Assembly: GCF_024345835.1 (NCBI RefSeq) | Contig: NZ_JAGQBW010000008.1 | Span: 62,001-126,000 of the forward strand | Reading direction: 5' to 3' | DNA length: 64,000 nt | From: Synechococcus sp. HJ21-Hayes | GTDB lineage: Bacteria > Cyanobacteriota > Cyanobacteriia > PCC-6307 > Cyanobiaceae | Shown: positions 21,834 through 31,562 of the stretch, piece by piece | Numbering within the stretch: position 1 is the stretch's first letter | Layout of the letters: each line of letters opens with the position of its first letter | Made by a program: the position numbers and the translations under genes | The notes under the pieces: model-generated | Databases searched by the model: none | What the model was told of the DNA's origin: nothing | What the model saw: only the letters and a program-made list of their open reading frames with translations

Positions 21834-24781
21834 GCGTCGTCGCCAAGCCGGGTCTGGGCGTTATCGATGTACATGAGGAGCTTTTCGTCCTCCTGCAGCA
21901 CCGCCTCTGGGAGCTTGGTCGCCACCCTGACGATGGTGGCGTAATCCCGCTCCTGCCAGCAGGCCTTGAAGCCAGCCCGTACTGCTTCCGTACGGAACTG
22001 CTTGATGCGGCGTTGGTTGCTCTCTTTGATGTCTTCGAACTCCTTGAGCAGGGCACGCTCACGGATCTGATCGAGGTCGGCCTGCTTATTCGGATCTGGC
22101 ACGTACCAGCGATCACGCGCCTTCTCTACCAACTTGGAATCCCCCTTGTCCAGATTCCGCAGATCTTTGAAGTTGGTCGAGAGATAGCTGTGGATCTGGC
22201 TCGGCACCGGGCCGCGCCCGTCGTAATGCAGGAAATTCTGCTCAAGGATCACCTTGAGCTCAACGGTCTGCTCATGCTTGGCCCAGGCTTGAAGCTCGCG
22301 CATGAACTGTGGCTGCAGATCCTGAAAGCTCTGCGGCTTGTCTTGCAGCTGCTGCCGAATCCACTGAATCGCACTGTGCTCATCATTGACAAAGAAGCTG
22401 AGCTGGCGCAGCTGAGTAGCGGTGGTGCGTTTGCGGTCGTATTCCGTGACCTGATCCGGAAGGAAATACATCCCATCACGCTCAGGGAAGCGTTGCTGTA
22501 GTCCCTGGAGAAACTCCGGTCCTGAAAGAGGCACGCTGATGCCACGCTGAACATGGAATGCGATCATGCGGTCCAGCAACATCTGAGCCGTACGCTCCAC
22601 CACAAGCTCAACCTCGCTGTAGCGACCCACAAAAACAGGCACGTTGTGAAGATGCTCTCGAACAAATGCCCAGGCTCCGTCAGTGGATGACTGTCCAATT
22701 TCAAATCGCTTACGAAGCTCCTCAGTAGGCTTGTAGGCGGAGATAACGAGGTCTTGTTTTACCGCAGAACTTGTGACCTGACGGTATGAACCCTGCTGTT
22801 TGTCAAGTGTTCTCACATCCGCGACAACAAAGCCAGCTGCTCCCATCGCCTCTTGAATAGCCCGCCAGATCCCATTGCTCGAGTTACTAAAGACAACTGT
22901 CATCCAATGACCAGGCTTGAGAAGCCTGTTGTATCGCTCAAAGCATTGGCGCATAAGCAACTGGTAGTCACTGGATCTCTTGTGTTTGGCTTGATCGACA
23001 ATTGCCTCGCCCTCGGAGGCAGTTGTAACCCCATGCCAGGATTCGACCAAGAAGTTGAGATCTGCGTAATAGATATTTTCCCCAAAAGGAGGATCGGTAA
23101 ATATATAGTCTACCGAGGATTCAGGCGCTGCTATTCTAGCGCAATCACCGGCTTGCAAAATACTTCCGCCAAGACATGAAGGCATATGCTCGAATGCGCT
23201 ATTCAAGCGGCCCAGCTTTGTGGTTTTTCGCTGTTGATCATGAAGAAGGTACCAGGGCGACACTTCGGCGTGCTGAGAGGCGACATAGTAAACTCCGTTT
23301 AGCGCGCGATTTACCTGAGAGAAATGGGAAGGGCTATATCTATTTAGCAATGACATTCCCCAGATTGACTGCTCAACAAACCACAGAAGCATTCGCCTAG
23401 TAGAGGGGTCGCTCGACGCTGATGCTTTGCGCCACAGAGCAGCTAGTGAGTGAATTGCTCTGGGAAGAAACAAATGATGCGTTCGAGAAAACCCCTTTGG
23501 CTCAAGTCGCGAGCCATGAGACATCTTTGCAATTGGGAAAGGAAGGCTCGCAGCATCAGCAGGATAGGGCAGGTCTTCAATCTTTTTGATGACCTCGATA
23601 TCTGCATCAGCTACTGGGCGCTCGCAGGTATTCGCTCCTATATTGTAATTTATAAACGCAGGCCGCAAGCCTATCCTTTTCCAAGGCTCTTGCGTGATCG
23701 GATCAACACGGTTTTCAAAAGTGCGCTCAACCCTGTCCTTGTTAAGCTGCGATCCACAATGGGGACACGGGAATATTTCCCTGGTTTTCTTCGTGGCCAG
23801 ATCTAGCGCCTCCTTTACGAAGTTGATCTCTCCAGCACATTCAGGGCATGTAAAGATCTCACTCCACACTGTGAAGTTGATTCTCCCCTTGCTTTTGCCA
23901 TCTGTGTGAAGGACTTCATACATCCAGCCAAGCTCGGACAGGAGCTCATCGAGTATTCGCCGGGCTTCTTGATCAAATCTCGCTAGATCAAAAGGCAGGT
24001 TGTACCCCGAAGCAATAAAAGATGCTGCTGGCCCAAGGTCATTTAGGAGCGCACGCCGTACACCCCATTCGGGAGGTTCGTGGCCCTGCGCCTGCCAAAG
24101 GGCCTCAAGTTCATGGCGGTAAGTAAGAGGAGCAGTCCCACACCACTGAGCCGCAAGTCCTGTCATCCCAGAGCCGCAAAAACCGTCGAGAACAATGTCT
24201 CCTGGCTTGGTGTAGTGCAGGATCGACGGAACGATCGCTAGGTGCGGCACTTTGGTGTGATAACCGTGTGCCTTGTAGAGCTGGTCTGTTTTGCCGACGC
24301 TCACGTCAACGGCGAAGGGCTCCCGCTCATAGACCTCATCAGGGTCATACGGCTTGCCGTAGCAGCGGAAAAAGTCTTCTAGGAATGGATTCGGGCAGGC
24401 GGTGTAATACGGCGGATCCGACATCCGTAGAATTGCTTCATCGCTGCCTTGAGGAAAGCCGGGTATTTTTCGGAACTCATGATCCTGGAGCTTCTCCTTC
24501 AGCAGCGCCAAGAAGTGTTCCCGCCGCGCCTGCTCGTTCTCAAAGGTGAGCCCAAGGCATTCCACCGGACCGGTCTCCTTCCTCCCTTGTCGGAGCTCCA
24601 GGGTGCCTTGCTGTTCCTGTGCCGTGGTGCTGGTCATGGCTGCTGGGTTGAAAGCGGTGGGTTGAGGGCGTGACTTGCTGGCCCTAGAGGTGTGTTCAGT
24701 ACTGACCTTGCTCTGGTGGAGTGGATCGGCCCCGGTAGCCCACAGGCGCTCCTCGACTTGCTCGGTGACTTGCGCGGTCAC
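21830..24781 (-). CDS. pglX: BREX type 3 adenine DNA methyltransferase PglX
   Basis: 983 residues from ATG 24781; ATG 24637 (935 residues) is an equally good start. Methyltransferase motifs: GDIVLDGFCGSGMTGLAAQW (SAM-binding motif I) and VDYIFTDPPFGENIYYADL (catalytic DPPF, N6-adenine type). A zinc ribbon lies between (CPECAGEINF, then CPHCGSQLNK). It marks host DNA so that BREX attacks unmodified phage DNA. The central part, about 22.7-24.2 kb, is clearly richer in A and T than the rest of the gene and the operon, which suggests replacement of this part by recombination. Confidence 0.9.
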   Translation of the reverse strand: MTAQVTEQVEERLWATGADPLHQSKVSTEHTSRASKSRPQPTAFNPAAMTSTTAQEQQGTLELRQGRKETGPVECLGLTFENEQARREHFLALLKEKLQDHEFRKIPGFPQGSDEAILRMSDPPYYTACPNPFLEDFFRCYGKPYDPDEVYEREPFAVDVSVGKTDQLYKAHGYHTKVPHLAIVPSILHYTKPGDIVLDGFCGSGMTGLAAQWCGTAPLTYRHELEALWQAQGHEPPEWGVRRALLNDLGPAASFIASGYNLPFDLARFDQEARRILDELLSELGWMYEVLHTDGKSKGRINFTVWSEIFTCPECAGEINFVKEALDLATKKTREIFPCPHCGSQLNKDRVERTFENRVDPITQEPWKRIGLRPAFINYNIGANTCERPVADADIEVIKKIEDLPYPADAASLPFPIAKMSHGSRLEPKGFSRTHHLFLPRAIHSLAALWRKASASSDPSTRRMLLWFVEQSIWGMSLLNRYSPSHFSQVNRALNGVYYVASQHAEVSPWYLLHDQQRKTTKLGRLNSAFEHMPSCLGGSILQAGDCARIAAPESSVDYIFTDPPFGENIYYADLNFLVESWHGVTTASEGEAIVDQAKHKRSSDYQLLMRQCFERYNRLLKPGHWMTVVFSNSSNGIWRAIQEAMGAAGFVVADVRTLDKQQGSYRQVTSSAVKQDLVISAYKPTEELRKRFEIGQSSTDGAWAFVREHLHNVPVFVGRYSEVELVVERTAQMLLDRMIAFHVQRGISVPLSGPEFLQGLQQRFPERDGMYFLPDQVTEYDRKRTTATQLRQLSFFVNDEHSAIQWIRQQLQDKPQSFQDLQPQFMRELQAWAKHEQTVELKVILEQNFLHYDGRGPVPSQIHSYLSTNFKDLRNLDKGDSKLVEKARDRWYVPDPNKQADLDQIRERALLKEFEDIKESNQRRIKQFRTEAVRAGFKACWQERDYATIVRVATKLPEAVLQEDEKLLMYIDNAQTRLGDDA

Positions 24782-24824
24782 ATGGCCGGTGACTTGCTTG
24801 TTCTCTGATCAGCACGGACATCAC

Positions 24825-27800
24825 CTACTCCAGGACCAGGCGCACCTTGGCCTTGTCCTTGCCCTTGGTGCGTTCGTTCAGGTAGTCGGCAAAGCGATCC
24901 TTCAGTTCCTCAAGGGTGCAGGGCAGCCCACCTGAGGTGAGCGCTGCCCGCAGCTGCTCCTCGGTGAGCACCACCTTCTCCAGGCCCTGAAGCACCTCCT
25001 GCAGGGCCTTGAGCAGAGCTGGTTCAATCGGCTCCGGCAGTTCCCGGCTTGCCAGAAGTTGCTCCAGCGCAGCTTTGCCGCTGCTGTCGGTGACGAGCTG
25101 CAGGTTGCCTTCCACCGTGGGGTCTTCCAGGTTGCTCAGCAGCCGCTGGCACCAGTCGGCCACCAGGCTGTCGAGCCGTTCATCCAGCCCACTGATCAGC
25201 TGCGTTGGCTTGGTGGACACTGCTGGCTCTTCCGCTGGACGGAACTTGCAGTGGGGGCAGACCGGACTCTGCTCCAGATCAGGGCGCCCGAGGCTGAAGC
25301 AGGTCTTGAGACCGAAGAGGGTGTTCTCGAAATCGCGGAGCTGCTGGGCGGGCATCATCTCGACCTTGGCCAGCTGCTGCAGCTGCTTCAGGCGCGGGTC
25401 CTGGGTGAGGCGCACCTTGCGCTGGTCATCGGCTTGGTTCAGGCGCGCCTTGGCGTGACGGTCGAGGTAGTTGTCCTGATAAGTGGCCTTGAGCTGGGCC
25501 AGGCTCTGGCCGAGCTGGCGTTGGAAGCCGGCATCGGCGCGGTGCTTCGGGCTGGTGATCTTGGCCAGCAGCTCACGTTTTTGCTCGGCAACCCCCTGCA
25601 CCCAGGCATCGTCTGAGGGCAGCACCGCCTCGGCTGTGCCCAGGTACGCGGTGAGCGGCCCCACATGCTGAACCAGGCTGAGCAGCTCACCGACCTCGCG
25701 GACCAAGGCCAACGGCGGCTTCTGGCCGGTGATGACCTCAGCGGTATGCGGGAAGTTCTTCAGCTTGCCGGAGGAATTGAAGGGCTGCAGCGACTCCAAA
25801 AAACGCTGGAGGTTCTGCAGCGCCGTGCGCCACTCCCCCTGTTCTTGTTCTGAGAGCAGGGGCCGCCCCCAAAGCGCCAGGTCACCCAGCTGCCCCTGAG
25901 CGGTCACGACCTTCTCCACCAACGAGGCCACCGTGGTCTGCAGCTGGGCAACCGCCTCATCCCGCTTCGCTGCGTTGGCGATCAGACCCGGGGGCAGGCC
26001 GATCAGCTCGAACAGCTCCTTGAGCGGACCCAACGGCAGGTCCCGGGGTCGCTCCACATGCTTGAACTGGAGCAGCTCTTTGACGCTGGTCTTACTGAAC
26101 TGGTCGATCTCGCTGGCATCGATCTTTTTGCCGGTGATACTCAGGACCAGATCACCGCTGTGCACCAGCGAGGCGAGCACCACGACCAGGAACTCCGGCT
26201 CCAGCCGGAAGCGAGTCCAATACTCAATCCCCGCTTCCTCGCCGACCAGCTCTGAACGGTTCAGCACCTGGCCGTCTCCCTTGTCGCTGAGCTGCTTCAG
26301 CGCCTGCTTGGCGTAGCGCGAATCCCTGGGGCGGAGCTGGTCACCATCCAGCAGCTCCAGGGCATCGAGCACCGAGGCCCCGAGCTTCCCCTTCACGCTG
26401 CCCGCGATCCAGCGCAAAGCGTCCTGGGCCGCTTGCTCCCGATTGTCCCGGGTGATCGTCGTTGTGAATACCGGGTAATCCGGGCACTGGTTCTCGAAGC
26501 AGGCAGAGAGGCAAGAGGCTGCAGCTGCATCCACCGCATCCTTCACGCCGCCTCGATCGCCAGAGCGGGCCAGGCCACCCTTGAGGCGTTCGCCCAGCAG
26601 CTGCGCTGTGCCCTGGTGGGTGACCTCACAGCAGCTGGACAGGTTCAACTGCAACCACTGTGTAAGGGAACGCAGCTGCTGCATCGCCTTGTCTTCGTAG
26701 ATCTTCTTGTTGCTGCCCGAGGCAGTAAGCGCCATTTCGCGTGCACCGGCGTAGAGCTTCACTGCGCTGTGGAAGTTGGCGTCATCGCCTGGCTTGAGGC
26801 GGAAGAACACCTCATCGGCTTTCCTCTCATCCTTGAAATACGGGGGCTCGTAGGGCTGCAGGAAGTAGAGGTAGAAGTCGCGTGGCGGCTGGGCTGTGGA
26901 GCGCTCATTCGGAGCGCCAAAGAACAGGTAGCCGCTGCGACCAGCGCGGTGCTCACGCCACTCCAGTTCGTGCTCCCAGATGCGGTAGCCCGTCACATAG
27001 GCAGGCGCATCGGGCTCTTCAAGAATGACTCGCCGCAAGGCATCAAAGTAGTATTCATCAAGCTTGCTGTCATCAAGTGTCTCGGCTCGCTTGTCAATCA
27101 GCGAGTCGAAGTCGATGTCTTTTTTGAGGTCAAGATAGTATTGGCCGTTCTCTGCGTTGAATGACAGGAACTGACCGCTGACCGTTTTCAGGATCTCGCG
27201 GAGAACGGTCTCAACGGTTGATTTGAGGAAGTCCGCGTCCTGCTCAGGAAGTGGCAGCAGCAGGCAGAGATCATCACGGAGTTCCTCTGCCGTGGCCCCC
27301 ATCGGCGTGAAGATGTCGCCAGTCGTGAGTCGATGCACGGAGAGAGCGTGGATGATCCTCAGGGCCGCCGGCCTGTACTGCGGCCTTGTAAACGCCTGCT
27401 GGATGCGAGCCTCCAGCACATCACTCTTCTCGATGACATCGCGGATGTCAGGCACAGAGCGGAAGGAGGGGTTGTCCTTCAGCGTCATCCAGTACGAGTC
27501 GTAGGCAATCAGCCCTGGATCATCACCAGGCACCTCCTTATCTAGTAGCGAGCGGATGGCCGAGCTGAGGGTCTTGAGGACCTCCCGCTTCTCGGCCGCA
27601 TAGACCCGCTCAAAGGTGTCGAGATAGGCAGGATGAACCGGGTAGAGCCGGACGAATTCTTCCAGCCGCTCATTCATCGTCGCGTACAGCTGGGTGAAGC
27701 CCTGCAGGTGCTCACGTACTAAGGCCTGCTGCTTGCTGTCTTTCTTCAGAATCCGCTGTGCCACCACGTAGGCCACGTCTTCACGGGCGATCCGCATCTG

Positions 27801-28523
27801 CTCGAAGCGATCCTTGACGCGCCGCAAGCTGTCCGCCGCGAACTGGAAGTGAGGATTGTCGAAAAGGCTTTCCTGGACGCCACCAATGAAGCGGAAGCGT
27901 GAACCCTTGCAGAACTCCCCGATGGCACGCAGGAAGTTGAGGTTCCGCATCAGCTCCTGCTCCCGGTTGGAGCGCAGGTAGTCGAGCAGCTCGTCGAGAA
28001 CAAACAACAGGCCCTTGTCGGGGAAGACCTTGGTGAACTCCGCCATCAAGGAAGCGAAGACCTCCTTGTGATTCTTGACCTGGTCCTCTGGTGGGATCTC
28101 AAAATGGACACCACGCTCCGCCAGGGCCTCCTGAAGGCTCTCCAGCACAAACTGGCGGAGCGACATCGAGGAGTTGATCTCTGCGCGGACAACGACAAAC
28201 TGTCCCGCAATCTTCTCGGCTGCTTTGGCAACACCAGGGTTTGTCAGCTTCTCAGCCAGTTCTGCCTTCTCTGCCACAGAGGAGATCACCGCCAACTGGT
28301 GCGACTTACCTGTACCGTAGTTGCCGACAACCAGAAGCCCCTTGTTATCCGCAGGCTCCTGGAATTGAAGTTGCTGGAAAATCACACTCTCCAGCTGCTC
28401 GCCCATGCGATCAGAAATCACAAAGGTCTGCACCAGCCTGAGGGCTTGGTCGTCGCGTTCAGCTTCGTTGAGCTGAACGACCGTTTCAATCGGATCAAAC
28501 TGAATCAGGTCTGAATATTTCAT
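24825..28523 (-). CDS. brxC: BREX ATPase BrxC (DUF6079 type)
   Basis: 1232 residues from ATG 28523 (MKYSDLIQFDPIETVVQLNE), a start typical of the type 3 BrxC/DUF6079 family. P-loop VVGNYGTGKSHQLAVI at about residue 65 and Walker B GLLFVLDELLDYLRS at about 170 define an AAA-type ATPase. The C terminus has a CPHC pair (SPVCPHCKFRPAEEP). It follows brxF by 4 bases. A large ATPase of this kind is thought to be a structural core of BREX. Confidence 0.9.
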   Translation of the reverse strand: MKYSDLIQFDPIETVVQLNEAERDDQALRLVQTFVISDRMGEQLESVIFQQLQFQEPADNKGLLVVGNYGTGKSHQLAVISSVAEKAELAEKLTNPGVAKAAEKIAGQFVVVRAEINSSMSLRQFVLESLQEALAERGVHFEIPPEDQVKNHKEVFASLMAEFTKVFPDKGLLFVLDELLDYLRSNREQELMRNLNFLRAIGEFCKGSRFRFIGGVQESLFDNPHFQFAADSLRRVKDRFEQMRIAREDVAYVVAQRILKKDSKQQALVREHLQGFTQLYATMNERLEEFVRLYPVHPAYLDTFERVYAAEKREVLKTLSSAIRSLLDKEVPGDDPGLIAYDSYWMTLKDNPSFRSVPDIRDVIEKSDVLEARIQQAFTRPQYRPAALRIIHALSVHRLTTGDIFTPMGATAEELRDDLCLLLPLPEQDADFLKSTVETVLREILKTVSGQFLSFNAENGQYYLDLKKDIDFDSLIDKRAETLDDSKLDEYYFDALRRVILEEPDAPAYVTGYRIWEHELEWREHRAGRSGYLFFGAPNERSTAQPPRDFYLYFLQPYEPPYFKDERKADEVFFRLKPGDDANFHSAVKLYAGAREMALTASGSNKKIYEDKAMQQLRSLTQWLQLNLSSCCEVTHQGTAQLLGERLKGGLARSGDRGGVKDAVDAAAASCLSACFENQCPDYPVFTTTITRDNREQAAQDALRWIAGSVKGKLGASVLDALELLDGDQLRPRDSRYAKQALKQLSDKGDGQVLNRSELVGEEAGIEYWTRFRLEPEFLVVVLASLVHSGDLVLSITGKKIDASEIDQFSKTSVKELLQFKHVERPRDLPLGPLKELFELIGLPPGLIANAAKRDEAVAQLQTTVASLVEKVVTAQGQLGDLALWGRPLLSEQEQGEWRTALQNLQRFLESLQPFNSSGKLKNFPHTAEVITGQKPPLALVREVGELLSLVQHVGPLTAYLGTAEAVLPSDDAWVQGVAEQKRELLAKITSPKHRADAGFQRQLGQSLAQLKATYQDNYLDRHAKARLNQADDQRKVRLTQDPRLKQLQQLAKVEMMPAQQLRDFENTLFGLKTCFSLGRPDLEQSPVCPHCKFRPAEEPAVSTKPTQLISGLDERLDSLVADWCQRLLSNLEDPTVEGNLQLVTDSSGKAALEQLLASRELPEPIEPALLKALQEVLQGLEKVVLTEEQLRAALTSGGLPCTLEELKDRFADYLNERTKGKDKAKVRLVLE

Positions 28524-28527
28524 GTCT

Positions 28528-29016
28528 TCACGCTCCTGCCAGGCCGTGAGCATCGGCGGTCAGAATCTGAACGTCCTTGACGTCGAGGCGTCGATACTCT
28601 GGGTGGTCAGGAGTGCCGTAAATGAGCTTGCTAGCGCTGTACTCTCCTTGCCAGGCCGCGATCACGGTGTGATTTCGAGATGCTCGTTGGAGCGCCATCA
28701 TCGGCTCTTGCTGCAAGGCGGGGTGAAAGAGCAAGCCAATGTTGTCCAACATGCTCACCGTCTGCTTGCCTTGCTCTTCGATTAAGTCCCTGACGATGTC
28801 CGCTGTTCGCAGTCGTCTTTGTTTGCTCGTGAGATCCAGGAGCCGCTCGGAAAGGTCTTTGTTGAGATTCAGAAGGCTCCAGCCCTTGGCTGATTGGAGC
28901 TCATTGAAAGCCTTGGTCTTCCCGCTCCCAGGGGGACCAGCCACCACGACCAGACGGTAGAAGCTCCTCGCTGCGATCTCGGCTTGCTCAGCGATGGCGC
29001 GGGCCAGGTCTCTCAT
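28528..29016 (-). CDS. brxF: BREX type 3 P-loop protein BrxF
   Basis: 162 residues from ATG 29016. LVVVAGPPGSGKTKAFNEL is a Walker A motif; TVSMLDNIGLLFHPALQQ is in the Walker B position. Length and first place in the operon fit BrxF, the small ATPase that defines type 3 BREX. The operon promoter should lie in the 160 bases upstream. Intact. Confidence 0.85.
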   Translation of the reverse strand: MRDLARAIAEQAEIAARSFYRLVVVAGPPGSGKTKAFNELQSAKGWSLLNLNKDLSERLLDLTSKQRRLRTADIVRDLIEEQGKQTVSMLDNIGLLFHPALQQEPMMALQRASRNHTVIAAWQGEYSASKLIYGTPDHPEYRRLDVKDVQILTADAHGLAGA

Positions 29017-29176
29017 GGGCAAGGGTGGTGCAGCCTATTCAGCTGGGACTCATGATGAGCGGCCTTTGTGTAGTCCGCTGCGCCCAGTTTGCCGCCAGCA
29101 CAGCGCAGGTGCAGCGTGGCTTCTCCCGCTCCCACCCGGTCACGCCCAAGTGATGCAGCCCGTGCATTGTTTGCGT

Positions 29177-30274
29177 CTACCGGACATGCAGCCTCGCCGC
29201 CTCCTCGTACTCCGCCTCGATCCCCAGCCCTGAGTCCTCATCCGGCGTCAGCCGCTTCATGCCCACATGGATCAGGCAGGCCAACGCCAGGTCGCTCCAG
29301 CTGCCGGGCAGGGTCTTGAGCGTGCGGGAGCTACCGGGTTCGTTGATCTGCAGCCCGCCCTGCCCCACGGCTGCCACCTCGCTGAGCACCGCCATGAAGC
29401 GCTGCTGATCCATCCCCTCGAAGAGCTGCAAGGCCTGGAGGCAGTAGCTCACGGCGTCCTGCCGGAGACCCTCGGGCTGATCGGCCCGCAGATCGCGTGC
29501 GGCGATGGTTCCCCGGAGCTCCTTGGCCTTTTCGCCCAGCTCGCTGTAGGGCTGGGCCTCGATCACCCGCAGCAGCAGTCGGTCTGCCTCGACGCGGTGC
29601 TCGTCTGGATCCAGCGCCAACAAGGCCTGGGCCAGGTTGTAAGTGGTGATCAGGTCGTCTGGTGCCACCGCCAGCGCCTGGCGAAACCGCCCAGCCCCAG
29701 CGGTCAGGGCCCCGGCGATCACCAGCAGGCTGCCGAGGCTGCGCAGGGCAAAGACGTTCTGGGGCTCCAGCTCGATTGCGGCCTCCAGGGCCTGGCGGGC
29801 TTCTGCCTTGTCGCCCTGGCGTAGGGCGGCCAATCCCAGCGCCACCTGCGCATTGGCCTGCGCGTGGGCATCGCCCGCGTTGGCCACTACGGCCCGGCGC
29901 AGCAGCTGCCGGGCCTCCTCCAGCTGGCCCTCCTCACTGGCGAGCACGCCGAGGTTATAGAGGACCTCTGGGTGTTCGGGCTGCAGCTGCAGCAGGGTTT
30001 CCAGCAGGGGCCGGGCCTCAGCGAACCGGCGTTGCTGCAGGAGCGGAACGATAGAGGCCATCGCCGGTGCCTCCGGCGGCGCCGGCTCCCAGGCCACCTC
30101 GATGCGGCCCGCGGCGAACACCACCGATAGCTGCCCTCCCATGGAGGCGTAGGACGTCTGGAAGTAGTCGGTCACGGCCCGGTGGAAGGCCTCGGTGCCA
30201 GGGGTGCGGGATCCCTCCGGCAGCAGGGAGGCATCAAAGCTGGCCTCTTCGATCGAGAACGCCGTGCCTTCCAT
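29177..30274 (-). CDS. Tetratricopeptide-repeat protein
   Basis: 365 residues. Residues about 75-225 hold four or five TPR units (RRFAEARPLLETLLQLQPEH, EGQLEEARQLLRRAVVANAG, GDKAEARQALEAAIELEPQN, then APDDLITTYNLAQALLALDP). The N terminus (1-70) and C-terminal 140 residues are not recognised. The start shares a base with the stop of the preceding gene (TGATG), so the two proteins probably act together. It lies on the same strand as BREX and just before it. TPRs mediate protein contacts; the partner may be the 254-aa protein. Confidence 0.75.
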   Translation of the reverse strand: MEGTAFSIEEASFDASLLPEGSRTPGTEAFHRAVTDYFQTSYASMGGQLSVVFAAGRIEVAWEPAPPEAPAMASIVPLLQQRRFAEARPLLETLLQLQPEHPEVLYNLGVLASEEGQLEEARQLLRRAVVANAGDAHAQANAQVALGLAALRQGDKAEARQALEAAIELEPQNVFALRSLGSLLVIAGALTAGAGRFRQALAVAPDDLITTYNLAQALLALDPDEHRVEADRLLLRVIEAQPYSELGEKAKELRGTIAARDLRADQPEGLRQDAVSYCLQALQLFEGMDQQRFMAVLSEVAAVGQGGLQINEPGSSRTLKTLPGSWSDLALACLIHVGMKRLTPDEDSGLGIEAEYEEAARLHVR

Positions 30275-31038
30275 CAGGGCGTCTTCCAGACGTACCAGCG
30301 CGAGAGCCCCAGCTTCTCGGCCCAGCCATCGACGATCTCCCGATCCGGGTCCGCCGTGACGGGCTCGGCGCGGCTTATGGCGATCAGCTCCCTGGCCAGA
30401 GCTTCAAACCCTGCCGCCTGATATGGGATCGCCAGAGGCGGGATGCCGACCAGCTCAGCGGCCTGGAAGGCATAGGCGGCATTCATTGCCCGGCTGGCCT
30501 TCACCACGTCGGCGGGGCTCATCTTGTCGACTTCGGCGTTGAGGCAGGGCACGTTCTGCTGCACCTGGCTCTGCAGCACCGCCGTCTGCAGGCCGCGCAG
30601 CTCCGGCACCTGCTCGAACAGCCAGCGATCGGCCCACAGTCCCGGCCCCGTTGAGCGCAGCTGCACCATCAGCCCGTCGTAGAAGCGCAGCCCCGCCTGC
30701 CGTGCCTGGGCCAGGCCGAGGCGGCCCTTGAACAGCTTCTCCACCTGCGTCACCACCTTTTCTTTGGCCTCCCGCTTCTCGGTGAGGTTCACCCGTTGCT
30801 CGCCCGGCACCTGCACGATCCGCAGTAGCAGGGCGGCCTCAAAGGCCACGTGGTAACTGCTGGCCTCATCGGCATCGCGGTAGGTGATCAGATGCGCCTG
30901 GTAGTGGGCCGTGGCCGGCCGCAGGGTGGCCAGGGTGGCCAGGTCGCTCTGCTGGGCCACCGCCACCCGCAGGCCGCTGGTCTCCTCCACCTGCTGCAGC
31001 AGACGGTTCACAGCTGGCAGGAGTGCATGGGCAGGCAT
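30274..31038 (-). CDS. Unknown protein paired with the TPR protein
   Basis: 254 residues, predicted cytosolic and helical. Conserved-looking blocks: HLITYRDADEASSYHVAFEA, ARQAGLRFYDGLMVQLRSTG, WLFEQVPELRGLQTAVLQ and ASRAMNAAYAFQAAELVG. The segment after HLITYR is reminiscent of IrrE/ImmA-type peptidase folds, but the HExxH zinc motif is absent (YHVAFEAAL instead), so it would be inactive or unrelated. I know similar proteins only as hypothetical partners of TPR genes. Operon partner: the TPR gene. Confidence 0.6.
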   Translation of the reverse strand: MPAHALLPAVNRLLQQVEETSGLRVAVAQQSDLATLATLRPATAHYQAHLITYRDADEASSYHVAFEAALLLRIVQVPGEQRVNLTEKREAKEKVVTQVEKLFKGRLGLAQARQAGLRFYDGLMVQLRSTGPGLWADRWLFEQVPELRGLQTAVLQSQVQQNVPCLNAEVDKMSPADVVKASRAMNAAYAFQAAELVGIPPLAIPYQAAGFEALARELIAISRAEPVTADPDREIVDGWAEKLGLSRWYVWKTP

Positions 31039-31109
31039 CGCCAGGCCGTGAGGAGATCGGGGGAGACCCCACGCTATCGGCGGCCGTGGGCCCTCCCCCA
31101 GAGCTGTCC

Positions 31110-31520
31110 TCAGCCGAAACCCTTGGCCGGTCCCCGGCTGCCCGGCGGCAGCAGCGGGATCTCGATCACCGCACCCTGCTCCACCGGGTAGCCATCCACC
31201 TGCAGGTGCAGGTCGCTGCAGACCAGCGTGAGTGGTGGCTCCAGCTCCAGGGCCTCCATGAACACCAGCACCACGTCCTCACCAGGGCGGATCGCATCGG
31301 GGTGGCGCTTGACGTCCTGCTGGAAGCGCAGCGCTGTGTACTTCTTGAGGTCGGGCCGGGCCGAGAGCACGTTGGTGCGCAGGAAGCGGCCATTGCCGTA
31401 CTCGGTCTGGTTCACGAACGTGTCGTAGGGCTGATCGCCATCGGGCCCGGGTAGCTCGTCCTGGGTGGTGATCCGGATGTCCTTCACGGCAGGGCTGGGC
31501 GTGGGCAGTGCACCCAGCAT
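31110..31520 (-). CDS. Hypothetical protein, 136 aa
   Basis: Starts MLGALPTPSPAVKDIRITTQ. The rest has many short strands (YDTFVNQTEYGNGRFLRTNV, VLVFMEALELEPPLTLVC, LHLQVDGYPVEQGAVIEIPL), suggesting a beta-sandwich. It lies 71 bases before the TPR-partner gene on the same strand and may belong to the same transcript. No motif or family recognised. Confidence 0.55.
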   Translation of the reverse strand: MLGALPTPSPAVKDIRITTQDELPGPDGDQPYDTFVNQTEYGNGRFLRTNVLSARPDLKKYTALRFQQDVKRHPDAIRPGEDVVLVFMEALELEPPLTLVCSDLHLQVDGYPVEQGAVIEIPLLPPGSRGPAKGFG

Positions 31521-31562
31521 CCGTGATCCGGCCAGGATGGGGCAGGCCTGTCAGCAAGCACC

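Noticed and set aside
30274-31038. Active zinc peptidase (IrrE/ImmA type)
   Set aside because: The expected HExxH is absent; the corresponding segment reads YHVAFEAAL.
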